64,000 bases of DNA from UBA5109 sp963975155 (GTDB lineage Bacteria > Pseudomonadota > Gammaproteobacteria > Pseudomonadales > Pseudohongiellaceae): the NCBI GenBank assembly GCA_963975155.1, contig CAXBFG010000010.1:1-64000 (forward strand), written 5' to 3'. The translations under genes were made by a program, and so were the position numbers. Of the stretch, positions 26,131 to 34,040 are shown piece by piece. The notes under the pieces are model-generated. The model was not told where the DNA came from, did not search any database, and was given only the letters and a program-made list of their open reading frames with translations. Positions within the stretch are counted from its first letter, which is position 1; each line of letters opens with the position of its first letter.

Positions 26131-27244
26131 GCGTGATTTATTAAAAACAGCACGTACCTGGGTAATAAAAATTGGCAGTTCCCTGGTAACAGATAATGGT
26201 AAAGGCCTGAACAGGGAGGCCATTGCCTCCTGGGTTGCGCAAATTGTTGAATTGCAGAAACAGGGTATTGCTGTTGTGCTGGTGTCTTCCGGAGCGGTTG
26301 CTGAAGGTGTGGCAAGATTGGGACTGTCTGGACGTCCGACGGCCATACACGTACAACAGGCAGCGGCCGCAGTAGGCCAAATGGGATTAATCGAGGCATA
26401 TGAACGTTGCTTTAGCATTTATAGCAAACATACTGCTCAGGTACTGCTGACGCATGATGATCTATCCAATCGGACGCGTTATCTGAATGCCAGAAGCACC
26501 CTGAACACCCTTTTAAAAATGGGCGTCACTCCGGTTATTAATGAAAATGATACGGTGGTAACCGAAGAAATCTGTTTCGGTGATAACGATACACTCGGCG
26601 GCCTGGTCGCTAATCTGATCAATGCTCAGGCCCTTATCATCATGACGGACCAGGATGGCTTTTACGATGCAGACCCTCGTAACAATGCCGACGCACAGCT
26701 TATTCAGGAGGCCAACAGTAATGATAGCAGCCTGTTAAAGTATGCCGGTGGCAGCGGAGGACTTGGTAAAGGCGGCATGCTAACCAAATTAAAGGCAGCC
26801 CAGCTTGCCGCCAGGTCCGGAGCACTGACTGTAATCGTGAATGGTAACAGGGAAAATGTATTAGTGGATTTACAACAGGGCCAGCAAATAGGCAGCCTGT
26901 TTTTCCCTGATGAGCAACCCATCGCGGCGCGCAAACAGTGGCTGGCGAGCCACCTGAAAGTTCAGGGTATTTTGGCGCTTGATGATGGCGCGGTTAAAGT
27001 ACTGAAAAACTCAGGACGCAGTCTCCTGCCGGTGGGGATAGTTTCACTTTCCGGTGACTTTCAGCGCGGGGCCCTGGTCGCCTGCGTCGACTCCGAGGGC
27101 AAGACCATTGCCAGAGGGCTGGTAAATTACAGTGCTGATGAGGCCAAACTGATCATCAGCAAATCCAGTGATCAGATACTTTCTGTGCTGGGTTACGACG
27201 GTGATCATGAAATGATACACAGGGATAATCTGATCCTTCTTTAA
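26123..27244 (+). CDS. proB: Glutamate 5-kinase
   Basis: ProB phosphorylates glutamate in the first step of proline synthesis. The amino-acid kinase domain (WVIKIGSSLVTD at residues 11-22, VLVSSGAVAEG, NENDTV, GTGGMxTK-like GKGGMLTKLKAA) is followed by a C-terminal PUA domain (residues about 280-373). Length 373 aa is standard for the PUA-containing form, which is feedback-inhibited by proline. It overlaps obgE and ends 22 bp before the mobile-element target site. Confidence 0.97.
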   Translation: MSKRDLLKTARTWVIKIGSSLVTDNGKGLNREAIASWVAQIVELQKQGIAVVLVSSGAVAEGVARLGLSGRPTAIHVQQAAAAVGQMGLIEAYERCFSIYSKHTAQVLLTHDDLSNRTRYLNARSTLNTLLKMGVTPVINENDTVVTEEICFGDNDTLGGLVANLINAQALIIMTDQDGFYDADPRNNADAQLIQEANSNDSSLLKYAGGSGGLGKGGMLTKLKAAQLAARSGALTVIVNGNRENVLVDLQQGQQIGSLFFPDEQPIAARKQWLASHLKVQGILALDDGAVKVLKNSGRSLLPVGIVSLSGDFQRGALVACVDSEGKTIARGLVNYSADEAKLIISKSSDQILSVLGYDGDHEMIHRDNLILL

Positions 27245-27307
27245 AGCCTTAAAATACAAACAACACTACCAGGGGTAGTGCGTCATTTTGAAATTTTTCT
27301 GCTTATG

Positions 27308-27503
27308 TTCAGGCGTGATGGTGAGTTATTCTTTCGTCGACACGCCAAAAAGCGTACGGTCCAGCCACCCATCATAGATGGGCGTCGTTCGTCGGCGCAC
27401 AAAGCTGTGCTTTGTAAACGCTTGCCTCACCCATATACAGGCTCGGCTGACGACGTCCTGTCGTCAGACGGTCTCCGAAAGAAGAGCTCACCATCACGCC
27501 TGT
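27308..27503. repeat. Inner stem-loop domain A of the MITE-like element
   Basis: CAGGCGTGATGGTGAG (27309-27324) pairs perfectly with CTCACCATCACGCCTG (27488-27503). Inside are small hairpins CCCATC-ATA-GATGGG (27368-27382), ACAAAGC-TGT-GCTTTGT (27399-27415) and TGACGAC-GTCCT-GTCGTCA (27449-27467). The whole domain can fold into a branched structure on either strand. Confidence 0.75.
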
Positions 27504-27545
27504 GCGTTTAACATTGTTGAAATTTTCAATAATGCTACGAAAGCA

Positions 27546-27694
27546 GCCGTTCCTGTCATGGGAACCCATTGAGATGTCTTTTTCCTGCCTGTTTTTCCGA
27601 TCAGCGCGAGGACTGTTTGAGTCGCGAAGCGACGAGTTCCGCAGCGCCGGAAAACAGGCAGGAAAGATCGAAGGGTGAGCAGGACAGGAACGGC
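27546..27694. repeat. Inner stem-loop domain B of the MITE-like element
   Basis: GCCGTTCCTGTC (27546-27557) pairs with GACAGGAACGGC (27683-27694). A second, inner pair is TTTCCTGCCTGTTTTTCCG (27581-27599) with CGGAAAACAGGCAGGAAA (27648-27665), one base bulged. The tip carries a GC-rich segment with GTCGCGAAGCGAC (27621-27633), itself a hairpin. Confidence 0.75.
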
Positions 27695-27810
27695 GGATTC
27701 TACACCACTAGTGCAGCACAAAAAAATTCAAAATGACGCAATACCCTACCAGGTATTGTCTGGACAGATTGCTTGTTGCAGATATAAAAATCCAAATTTA
27801 AGACAATAAA

Positions 27811-27835
27811 AAACCGGCCTGGGCCGGTCTTTTTA
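27811..27835 (-). terminator. Rho-independent terminator of rpsT
   Basis: On the minus strand ACCGGC-CCAG-GCCGGT is a strong stem followed by a T-run (TTTTTTATTG), about 35 bp after the rpsT stop. The plus strand also has four T after the stem, so it may work in both directions. Confidence 0.85.
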
Positions 27836-27868
27836 TAGCTATGTTGGCAGCTACCTTGAATTTTCTTA

Positions 27869-28135
27869 TTACGCTTTCAGAGCCTTAATGCCAGCGTTAA
27901 GTCGACTCTTGTGACGAGCAGCCTTGTTTTTGTGAAGTATGCCTTTATCCGCCATCCGGTCAATAACCGGAACAGCACTGTTATAGGCGGCGGTAGCGGC
28001 ATCATAGTCTTTTTGCTCGATGGCAGCGTCTACTTTCTTGATATAGGTGCGTACCATGGAACGAAAGCCAGTATTGTGGCTTCTGCGTTTTTCAGTCTGC
28101 CTGGCTCGTTTACGTGCCTGTGGAGAGTTAGCCAA
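27869..28135 (-). CDS. rpsT: 30S ribosomal protein S20 (UUG start)
   Basis: S20 binds the 5' and 3' minor domains of 16S rRNA. The 88-aa product starts MANSPQARKRARQTEKRRSH and ends in the helical HKNKAARHKSRLNAGIKAL, the S20 pattern. The start codon is TTG (28133-28135), preceded by AAGGAG. In E. coli rpsT also starts with UUG, and this weak start is part of its autogenous control; the same logic is likely here. It is monocistronic with its own promoter and terminator. Confidence 0.97.
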   Translation of the reverse strand: MANSPQARKRARQTEKRRSHNTGFRSMVRTYIKKVDAAIEQKDYDAATAAYNSAVPVIDRMADKGILHKNKAARHKSRLNAGIKALKA

Positions 28136-28220
28136 TGTGGGCTCCTTTCTTAAAAATCGATGAATTTGTCGTTAAATATTTCAGTGTAACGGGAGCGGTG
28201 CTTCCCGAAAAAAGACGCGA

Positions 28221-28249
28221 ACTATGCAGTTTTGATGACGATTTGTCAA
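28221..28249 (-). promoter_or_regulatory. Strong sigma-70 promoter of rpsT
   Basis: On the minus strand TTGACA (28249-28244), a 17-bp spacer and CATAGT (28226-28221) are followed by a GC-rich discriminator (TCGCGTC), typical of stringently controlled ribosomal genes. The predicted leader is about 75-80 nt before the UUG start. Confidence 0.85.
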
Positions 28250-28314
28250 TAGCGGCGCTGGTTTTATAAAGGTCTAACCGTTAAGATGCGGGCTTTTGGG
28301 AAGCAAAGACCCGT

Positions 28315-29910
28315 ATGGATGAAGACAGCGCATCTCCGCTGAACAAAGAGCGCGGCAACCTAGCTGGCAAAGAAGGTGGCAGAAGCCTGACCAGTTCGAG
28401 TCTGCAAGTTTCATCGCTGACTTTCATCTCGCGTATTTTGGGCCTGGTACGGGAAATAGTCTTTGCGGCATTTTTTGGTGATGGTGCAGCCGCAGATGCT
28501 TTTTTTGTGGCTTTTCGCATACCCAATTTCCTTCGTCGTCTCTTCGCTGAAGGCGCCTTTTCACAGGCTTTTGTACCGGTCTTATCGGAATTTAAACAAA
28601 AGCGTTCTTTTGCAGAAATTAAACTATTAGTAGATCACGTTGCCGGGCGACTCTCATTTACGCTGTTGATTATCAGCGTTGTGGGTGTACTTGCTGCTCC
28701 GCTTCTGGCCAGTATTTTTGCACCCGGTTATCTGGACGATACTGCTAAATTCGATCTGTTGGTGGAGATGCTGCGAATTACCTTCCCTTATATCCTGCTG
28801 ATTTCCCTGACGGGTTTTGCGGGTGGTGTATTAAATACCTATAACCGCTTTGCTGTACCGGCGGTCACGCCGGTTTTTCTGAATATTTCACTGATCAGTT
28901 GTGCTATCTGGTTGAGTCCCCTGTTTGAGGAACCGGTTATAGCCATTGCCTGGGGTGTCATTATTGCCGGTGTGATTCAGCTAATGTTTCAACTACCCTT
29001 TCTTGGGCATCTGAATTTGATTCCGCGTCCACGTATAAGGCCCAAACATGAAGGTGTGGGGCGTATCATTACGTTGATGATTCCGGTCATGTTCTCAGTA
29101 TCCGTAGGGCAAATTAATCTCTTACTGGATACCGTTCTGGCTACTTCTATCGAGGGGGATGGTAGCGTCAGCTGGCTGTATTATGCGGATCGCATAATGT
29201 ACCTGCCGCTGGGTGTTTTTGCAGTTGCAATAGCCACGGTCATTCTGCCCAGCCTGTCCAAGAAACATGCAGATGAATCGATAGATAAATTTAAGGAAAC
29301 ACTGGATTGGGGCCTGCGTTTTATTATGCTGATCGCACTGCCCGCCAGCATTGCCCTGATAAGCCTGGCCCAGCCCATGGTGATTACACTCTATCAGCGC
29401 GGTGAATTCGGTTTCGATTCAGTACAACCAACAGCGCAGGCACTTCAGGCTTATACCCTGGGTTTACTTGCCTTCATGGCAATCAAGGTGCTGGCTTCCG
29501 CTTATTTTTCCAGACAGGATACCCGAACGCCAGTACGCTATGGGATTATAGCCATGGTCAGTAATATGGTCATGAATTTGATATTGATCCTGCCTCTGGC
29601 ACATATTGGGTTAGCACTGGCAACGGCTTTTTCGTCCTGGGTAAATGCCGGATTGTTATTGTTTGGTTTAATAAAACTGAAGCTGTTCAGCTTTCAGCGT
29701 AGCTTCTGGTTAATGTCTCTGCGAATCTGTCTTGCCAATGCAGTGATGCTGGTCTTCTTGCTAAGCTTTTCCGATTCGGCTGCACAATGGCTGGAATGGG
29801 GCACGCTGGCAAGAGTAGGAAACCTGACTTTTCTTTGTCTTGGGGGTGGTCTTTGCTATGTTCTTGCGCTCTATGTGGTGGGTATTCGCAGCAGGGATTT
29901 TAGCCATTAG
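28315..29910 (+). CDS. murJ: Lipid II flippase MurJ (MviN)
   Basis: MurJ flips lipid II across the inner membrane for peptidoglycan synthesis. The 531-aa protein has about 14 membrane segments. Family signatures include SSLTFISRILGLVREIVFAA, DAFFVAFRIPNFLRRLFAEGAFSQAFVPV (split here over residues 61-90), and the QRGEF motif in the second half. It diverges from rpsT, the normal gammaproteobacterial arrangement. A hydrophilic leader of about 25 residues precedes the first membrane helix, so a later start is possible, but the ATG at 28315 is the only good one. Confidence 0.95.
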   Translation: MDEDSASPLNKERGNLAGKEGGRSLTSSSLQVSSLTFISRILGLVREIVFAAFFGDGAAADAFFVAFRIPNFLRRLFAEGAFSQAFVPVLSEFKQKRSFAEIKLLVDHVAGRLSFTLLIISVVGVLAAPLLASIFAPGYLDDTAKFDLLVEMLRITFPYILLISLTGFAGGVLNTYNRFAVPAVTPVFLNISLISCAIWLSPLFEEPVIAIAWGVIIAGVIQLMFQLPFLGHLNLIPRPRIRPKHEGVGRIITLMIPVMFSVSVGQINLLLDTVLATSIEGDGSVSWLYYADRIMYLPLGVFAVAIATVILPSLSKKHADESIDKFKETLDWGLRFIMLIALPASIALISLAQPMVITLYQRGEFGFDSVQPTAQALQAYTLGLLAFMAIKVLASAYFSRQDTRTPVRYGIIAMVSNMVMNLILILPLAHIGLALATAFSSWVNAGLLLFGLIKLKLFSFQRSFWLMSLRICLANAVMLVFLLSFSDSAAQWLEWGTLARVGNLTFLCLGGGLCYVLALYVVGIRSRDFSH

Positions 29911-30109
29911 GAGCGAGTCTTGCTGCAACCCGGCATACAATATAAAGCTCAATACATGCAGCCATTATGCGTGAATACGGGCATAGAGCCAGGCAGGCTT
30001 TGCTTGCCAAGAATAAAGTCAAACAAGCCGGACGGTTTTAATCTGCCAAGATTAAGACAGAAGCCGTGGTTCCTTATATAATGCCAGCCCTTTAATCTAC
30101 TTTACGCCT

Positions 30110-31087
30110 ATGCAAGTATTTAATGATCTTGAGAGTCTGGCTAATGCCCATTCCCTTTGTGTGGCCACCATCGGCAAGTATGATGGCATGCATCTGGGAC
30201 ATCAGCATATCTTAAAGAGACTGAAAACTGTTGCCGATGCCATGGACTTACCTACGCTGGTTATTCTGAGTGAGCCTCAACCTGAAGAGTTTTTTGCAGG
30301 AGCCAAGGCGCCAGCCAGACTGTTATCGTTTACTGACAAAATAAGTTTTCTGGAAAGCCAGGATATTGATCTGGTCTATAAAATGACCTTCGATCAGCAT
30401 TTAAGTGAATTAAGTGCGGCCACCTTTGTGGAAGAGGTTTTAGCCCGGGGTCTGGGTGTCAAAGCCCTGATAGTGGGTGATGATTTTCGTTTTGGAAAGG
30501 GCAGAGGCGGAGATTTTTACCTGCTGGAAGAGATGGGCAAACAACTGGGATTTAGTGTTGAAGCCGCCGAGGTCTGTCTTGTTGATGATGAGAGGGTGAG
30601 CAGCACACTGGTAAGACAAAAACTGGAATCAGGTGATTGTGAAGGCGCTAATGAATTATTGGGCAGACCTTATCAATTAAAAGGGGAAGTGATCAAGGGG
30701 CAGCAACTCGGGAGGGAACTTGGCTACCCTACCGCCAATATAGATATCGGCATGCAAAAACTTGCAATTGAAGGGGTATTCGCCGTGACGGCCGAGCTTG
30801 ATCAACATAGTATTCAGGGTGTCGCTAGTGTAGGGTATAAGCCCAGTATTGAAGGATCACATGAGCTGACGGTTGAAGTGTTTTTGTTTGATTTCAATGA
30901 TGATATTTATGGCGAGACTCTGGGGATCAATTTTTTAACAAAAATCAGATCTCAGGAGAAATTTCCACAGCTGTCTGATCTGCAAACAGCAATAGAATCG
31001 GATATACAAAAAGTTAAATACTATTTTCAAGAACTACAGTTGCAAACGGATCAAGGCGGGAGTGAATATATTGGTCAACCCGGTTAA
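30110..31087 (+). CDS. ribF: Bifunctional riboflavin kinase / FAD synthetase
   Basis: RibF converts riboflavin to FMN and FAD. The N-terminal adenylyltransferase domain has TIGKYDGMHLGHQHIL (residues 20-35; the usual TIGNFDGVHLGHQ with Lys-Tyr for Asn-Phe) and VGDDFRFGKGRGGDF. The C-terminal kinase domain has GRPYQLKGEVIKGQQLGRELGYPTANI. Length 325 aa is normal. It is followed by lspA with overlapping ends; in Pseudomonas and E. coli ileS stands between them, but here it does not. Confidence 0.95.
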   Translation: MQVFNDLESLANAHSLCVATIGKYDGMHLGHQHILKRLKTVADAMDLPTLVILSEPQPEEFFAGAKAPARLLSFTDKISFLESQDIDLVYKMTFDQHLSELSAATFVEEVLARGLGVKALIVGDDFRFGKGRGGDFYLLEEMGKQLGFSVEAAEVCLVDDERVSSTLVRQKLESGDCEGANELLGRPYQLKGEVIKGQQLGRELGYPTANIDIGMQKLAIEGVFAVTAELDQHSIQGVASVGYKPSIEGSHELTVEVFLFDFNDDIYGETLGINFLTKIRSQEKFPQLSDLQTAIESDIQKVKYYFQELQLQTDQGGSEYIGQPG

Positions 31088-31610
31088 GCCAAGTAAATTA
31101 TTTACAACGCCAGCATTATTATCTGTTTCGCTGCTGATTCTGCTGCTGGATCAGTTGACTAAATACTTATGCGACACTTTTCTGAATTATGGGCAACCCC
31201 TGACTATCTTCCCGGGTTTTGATTTATTGCTGGCTTATAACAGTGGTGCGGCCTTCAGTTTTTTAAGTGAAGCGGGTGGTTGGCAGAGGTGGGTGTTAAT
31301 GGCCTTTTCATCTCTGATAAGCATGCTCATTCTGGTCTGGCTGATTCGTTTACCCAAGCATGAAAAAATATCAGCACTCTCGCTGTGCCTGATTTTAGGT
31401 GGTGCACTGGGGAATTTATATGACCGGGTGTTCAGTGGTTATGTGATTGATTTTATCAGCATATATTATGGAAGCTATCGATTCGCAACCTTTAATATTG
31501 CCGATTCCGCGGTTTCTGTTGGCGCCTTTCTGATGATTATTGATATCTTCAGGGCAGGCTCGAAATTGTCGAAAGTTAGCGATCAGGAAAACAGGCAAGG
31601 CAATGAATAA
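31071..31610 (+). CDS. lspA: Lipoprotein signal peptidase (SPase II)
   Basis: LspA removes signal peptides from prolipoproteins in the inner membrane. Four membrane helices are seen. The catalytic Asp residues are in GNLYDRV and NIADSAVS, and LLDQLTKYL is the conserved first helix. The start I prefer is TTG 31071 (179 aa) because GGGAG lies eight bases upstream; GTG 31062 is the longer alternative but sits too close to that site. It overlaps ribF by 17 bp and fkpB by 8 bp. Confidence 0.94.
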   Translation: MVNPVKPSKLFTTPALLSVSLLILLLDQLTKYLCDTFLNYGQPLTIFPGFDLLLAYNSGAAFSFLSEAGGWQRWVLMAFSSLISMLILVWLIRLPKHEKISALSLCLILGGALGNLYDRVFSGYVIDFISIYYGSYRFATFNIADSAVSVGAFLMIIDIFRAGSKLSKVSDQENRQGNE

Positions 31611-32151
31611 ACCTGCTGCCGACAACAGATCTGCATTACTTGATGTAGTGAATCTGGAAGAAGATACAGGCAAGGTGGAAATTGATGCCGATCAATATCC
31701 AGAGCATCAGGTAGGCCCGGATAAAAAGATAACTCTGCAATTCTCTCTTGCACTTGCAGCCAGACCCGATGCCTTGATTGATTCAAATTTTGATAAAGCA
31801 GCGGTGAGTTTCGTTATAGGAGATGGCAACCTGTTACCGGCTTTTGAGGAAGTCATGTTTGGTATGCAGGCAGGGGATGAGGAGAAATTCATCATTCCTG
31901 CGTTGCAGGCTTTTGGTTTGAGAAATGAAGATAATATTCATTTATATCCGCGCTATCAGTTTCCTGCGGATCTGCTTATGGAAAAAGGTTTGATGATCAA
32001 TTTTTCAGATGTTGGCGGTAATGAACAGGCCGGTGTTATCAGTGATTTTAATGCTGAGCAGGTGTTTGTTGATTTTAATCATCCGCTGGCCGATCAGGAC
32101 ATACTTTTTACGGTTGCGATCAAAGCTGTTGAACCTAAAGGGCGCAGTTGA
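31603..32151 (+). CDS. fkpB: FKBP-type peptidyl-prolyl isomerase, SlpA/FkpB family
   Basis: The 182-aa protein matches SlpA-type FKBPs with an inserted IF-chaperone flap: KKITLQFSLAL, GDGNLLPAFEEVMFGMQAGDEEKF, the flap region FGLRNEDNIHLYPRYQFP, and a return strand HPLADQDILFTVAI. The start ATG at 31603 overlaps the lspA stop. The run lspA-fkpB-ispH is strictly conserved in gammaproteobacteria. An N-terminal extension of about 35 residues before the FKBP core is slightly longer than in E. coli. Confidence 0.92.
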   Translation: MNKPAADNRSALLDVVNLEEDTGKVEIDADQYPEHQVGPDKKITLQFSLALAARPDALIDSNFDKAAVSFVIGDGNLLPAFEEVMFGMQAGDEEKFIIPALQAFGLRNEDNIHLYPRYQFPADLLMEKGLMINFSDVGGNEQAGVISDFNAEQVFVDFNHPLADQDILFTVAIKAVEPKGRS

Positions 32152-32159
32152 GGTAAAAT

Positions 32160-33167
32160 TTGCACATGACTTTGGCTGAAACACAAACTTCTTCTCAAGC
32201 GGACTTGCCAAGAGCAATCAAACTGGCAAATCCGCGCGGCTTCTGTGCCGGTGTTGATCGCGCCATCGATATTGTTAATCGTGCTCTGGATATTTATGGT
32301 GCACCTATTTATGTACGCCATGAAGTGGTGCATAACAAGTTTGTAGTGGAGCGCCTGAAATTACGTGGGGCTATTTTTGTGGATGAATTGTCTGATGTGC
32401 CTCTGGCAAAACAACAGCAAAATCCACCGATTGTTATTTTTTCTGCGCATGGTGTCTCACAGGCAGTAAAGGCTGAAGCTGAAAAACTGGGTGTGCGTGT
32501 ATTCGATGCTACCTGTCCACTGGTAACCAAAGTGCATATGGAAGTGATGCGTTACAGTCGCAATGGGCAGGAATGTATTTTAATCGGTCACGCATTCCAC
32601 CCTGAAGTTGAAGGTACTATGGGTCAGTATGATGAAAGTGCTGGCGGCAAGATTTATCTGGTCGAATCAGAAGCGGATGTAGCCAGTCTGAAGGTGAGAA
32701 ATCCCGAACAATTGGCCTACGTTACCCAGACAACCTTATCGATGGATGACACCTCATTAATCATTGATGCCCTGCAAAAACGCTTCCCTGATATAGCCGG
32801 TCCGCGTAAGAAAGATATTTGTTACGCAACACAAAATCGTCAGGATGCCGTAAAACAATTGGCTCTCGAATGCGACCTTGTATTGGTTGTAGGCTCTCCC
32901 AACAGCTCCAATTCCAATCGTTTAAAAGAATTGGCAGAGCGTACCGGCAGTGAAGCTTATCTGATAGACAGCGCTGAAGAGATACACGATAGCTGGTTAT
33001 TGAATAAAAAAAGAGTTGGGGTCACAGCCGGGGCCTCTGCGCCTGAAGTTCTGGTTCAGGAAGTAATACAGCGCATACAGGAACTTGGTGGCGGTCAGCT
33101 CCAGGAAATGGGTGGTACTGAGGAAAATATCACATTTTCCATGCCGAGAGATTTACGCATCGCCTGA
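32160..33167 (+). CDS. ispH: 4-hydroxy-3-methylbut-2-enyl diphosphate reductase
   Basis: IspH is the 4Fe-4S enzyme that makes IPP and DMAPP in the last MEP-pathway step. The three cluster cysteines are in NPRGFCAGV, DATCPLV and KDICYATQNRQ, and the catalytic Glu lies in the conserved core. It closes ribF-lspA-fkpB-ispH. The start is either TTG 32160, which has GAGG six bases upstream, or ATG 32166; the difference is two residues. Confidence 0.96.
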   Translation: MHMTLAETQTSSQADLPRAIKLANPRGFCAGVDRAIDIVNRALDIYGAPIYVRHEVVHNKFVVERLKLRGAIFVDELSDVPLAKQQQNPPIVIFSAHGVSQAVKAEAEKLGVRVFDATCPLVTKVHMEVMRYSRNGQECILIGHAFHPEVEGTMGQYDESAGGKIYLVESEADVASLKVRNPEQLAYVTQTTLSMDDTSLIIDALQKRFPDIAGPRKKDICYATQNRQDAVKQLALECDLVLVVGSPNSSNSNRLKELAERTGSEAYLIDSAEEIHDSWLLNKKRVGVTAGASAPEVLVQEVIQRIQELGGGQLQEMGGTEENITFSMPRDLRIA

Positions 33168-33387
33168 GTTTATTGCTATCTACCACAGGCAGACGGGGGG
33201 CAGACCGTGATCTGTATCGCATTTTCCTTATCCTGTTCCTCATGAATTGATGCTTTTCTATTCAAATCACAGTTTTTCGCCCGGTTTAGGCTAATCTGCT
33301 GCTACTGTTGAGCAAAGAAATCTTTTAAATTTAAGGGTTTATGGCAAACTCCACACTTATTAGCTCAATTGGGACATGATATAGTAC

Positions 33388-33403
33388 AAGCTCATTAGAG
33401 CTT
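33388..33403. repeat. Palindrome at the fimU promoter region
   Basis: AAGCTC-ATTA-GAGCTT is a perfect 6-bp inverted repeat ending 16 bp before the first pilin gene. A TATAGT hexamer at 33380-33385 could be a -10 box placing the start point inside the palindrome. It is a candidate operator; no sigma-54 (GG-GC) element was seen in this gap. Confidence 0.4.
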
Positions 33404-33419
33404 GGCTTTTGGTAAATAA

Positions 33420-34040
33420 ATGGCAGTCAGAATTAACAAGGAATCAAATATAAAACAGCAAGGTTACACCATGCTGGAGATTATGATTGTCATTGCAATA
33501 GCCGCAGTTCTGGTGGCTGTTGCCATACCCAGTTTACAGGACACCGTGACTCGCAATGCACGGGATAGCATCCAGCTTGACCTGATGACCTCTCTGGCAC
33601 TGGCCCGGAGTCAGGCAGTAAGTTTATCGACCTCGGTCTCTGTGTGTCATAGTACGAATCAGAGTTCATGTTCGAACACAGCGGGTGCCGACTGGGATGC
33701 AGGCTGGCTGGTATTTTCTGATTTTGATAGTGATGGCGTAGTGGACAGTGGTGATGGAGATACCGTAATACAGATACACCCGGCGGCCAACGGTATTGTT
33801 GGCATTGAATTGTTGAACAGTTCTAACGCTACCTTAAGTAATGAGTTTGTTCGCTTTAACGATAATGGTTTTCTGGATAATTCCACTGGTGGAGCTTATT
33901 TCAAATTTTGCGATCCGGATAATATTGCTGCCAATACCAGGGCGATCTGGATAAGTAACACAGGAAGGGCCGCTCAATCTGTGGTGGATGCGGATGGCGT
34001 GCATGATGATCTGGCCGGGAATGATTTGGTATGTCCATGA
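33420..34040 (+). CDS. fimU: GspH/FimT-family minor pilin (FimU position)
   Basis: A 206-aa prepilin with cleavage site QQG-YTMLE and the hydrophobic helix MIVIAIAAVLVAVAIPSL. Unlike most prepilins the residue after Gly is Tyr instead of Phe. The C-terminal part has the GspH pattern (AGWLVFSDFDSDGVVDSGD) with an Asp-rich, calcium-like loop. It is the first gene of the minor-pilin operon and directly precedes pilV, the location of fimU in Pseudomonas aeruginosa, so it likely primes pilus assembly. FimT versus FimU naming is positional. Confidence 0.88.
   Translation: MAVRINKESNIKQQGYTMLEIMIVIAIAAVLVAVAIPSLQDTVTRNARDSIQLDLMTSLALARSQAVSLSTSVSVCHSTNQSSCSNTAGADWDAGWLVFSDFDSDGVVDSGDGDTVIQIHPAANGIVGIELLNSSNATLSNEFVRFNDNGFLDNSTGGAYFKFCDPDNIAANTRAIWISNTGRAAQSVVDADGVHDDLAGNDLVCP

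Larger units (their letters stand above)
27266..27753. mobile_element. MITE-like element (472 bp) with 8-bp target duplication
   Basis: The direct repeat CTACCAGG occurs at 27266-27273 and 27746-27753. Immediately inside are terminal inverted repeats GGTAGTGCGTCATTTTGAA (27274-27292) and TTCAAAATGACGCAATACC (27727-27745), differing at one position over 19 bp, with weaker pairing further in. The interior has no convincing gene but is full of nested inverted repeats. An 8-bp duplication fits several IS families (for example IS1, IS6, IS1595, ISL3, IS66); I cannot name the parent. The stretch 27245-27868 has no other gene. Confidence 0.8.

Noticed and set aside
27278..27721. Several open frames of 65-77 codons on both strands between proB and rpsT
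   Set aside because: They lie wholly inside the inverted-repeat element, follow the hairpins, overlap each other in several frames and have no recognisable domain or ribosome site.
33168..33419. Search for a sigma-54 promoter upstream of the minor-pilin operon
   Set aside because: No GG-N10-GC pair at the right spacing was found; only a weak TATAGT and a palindrome are present.
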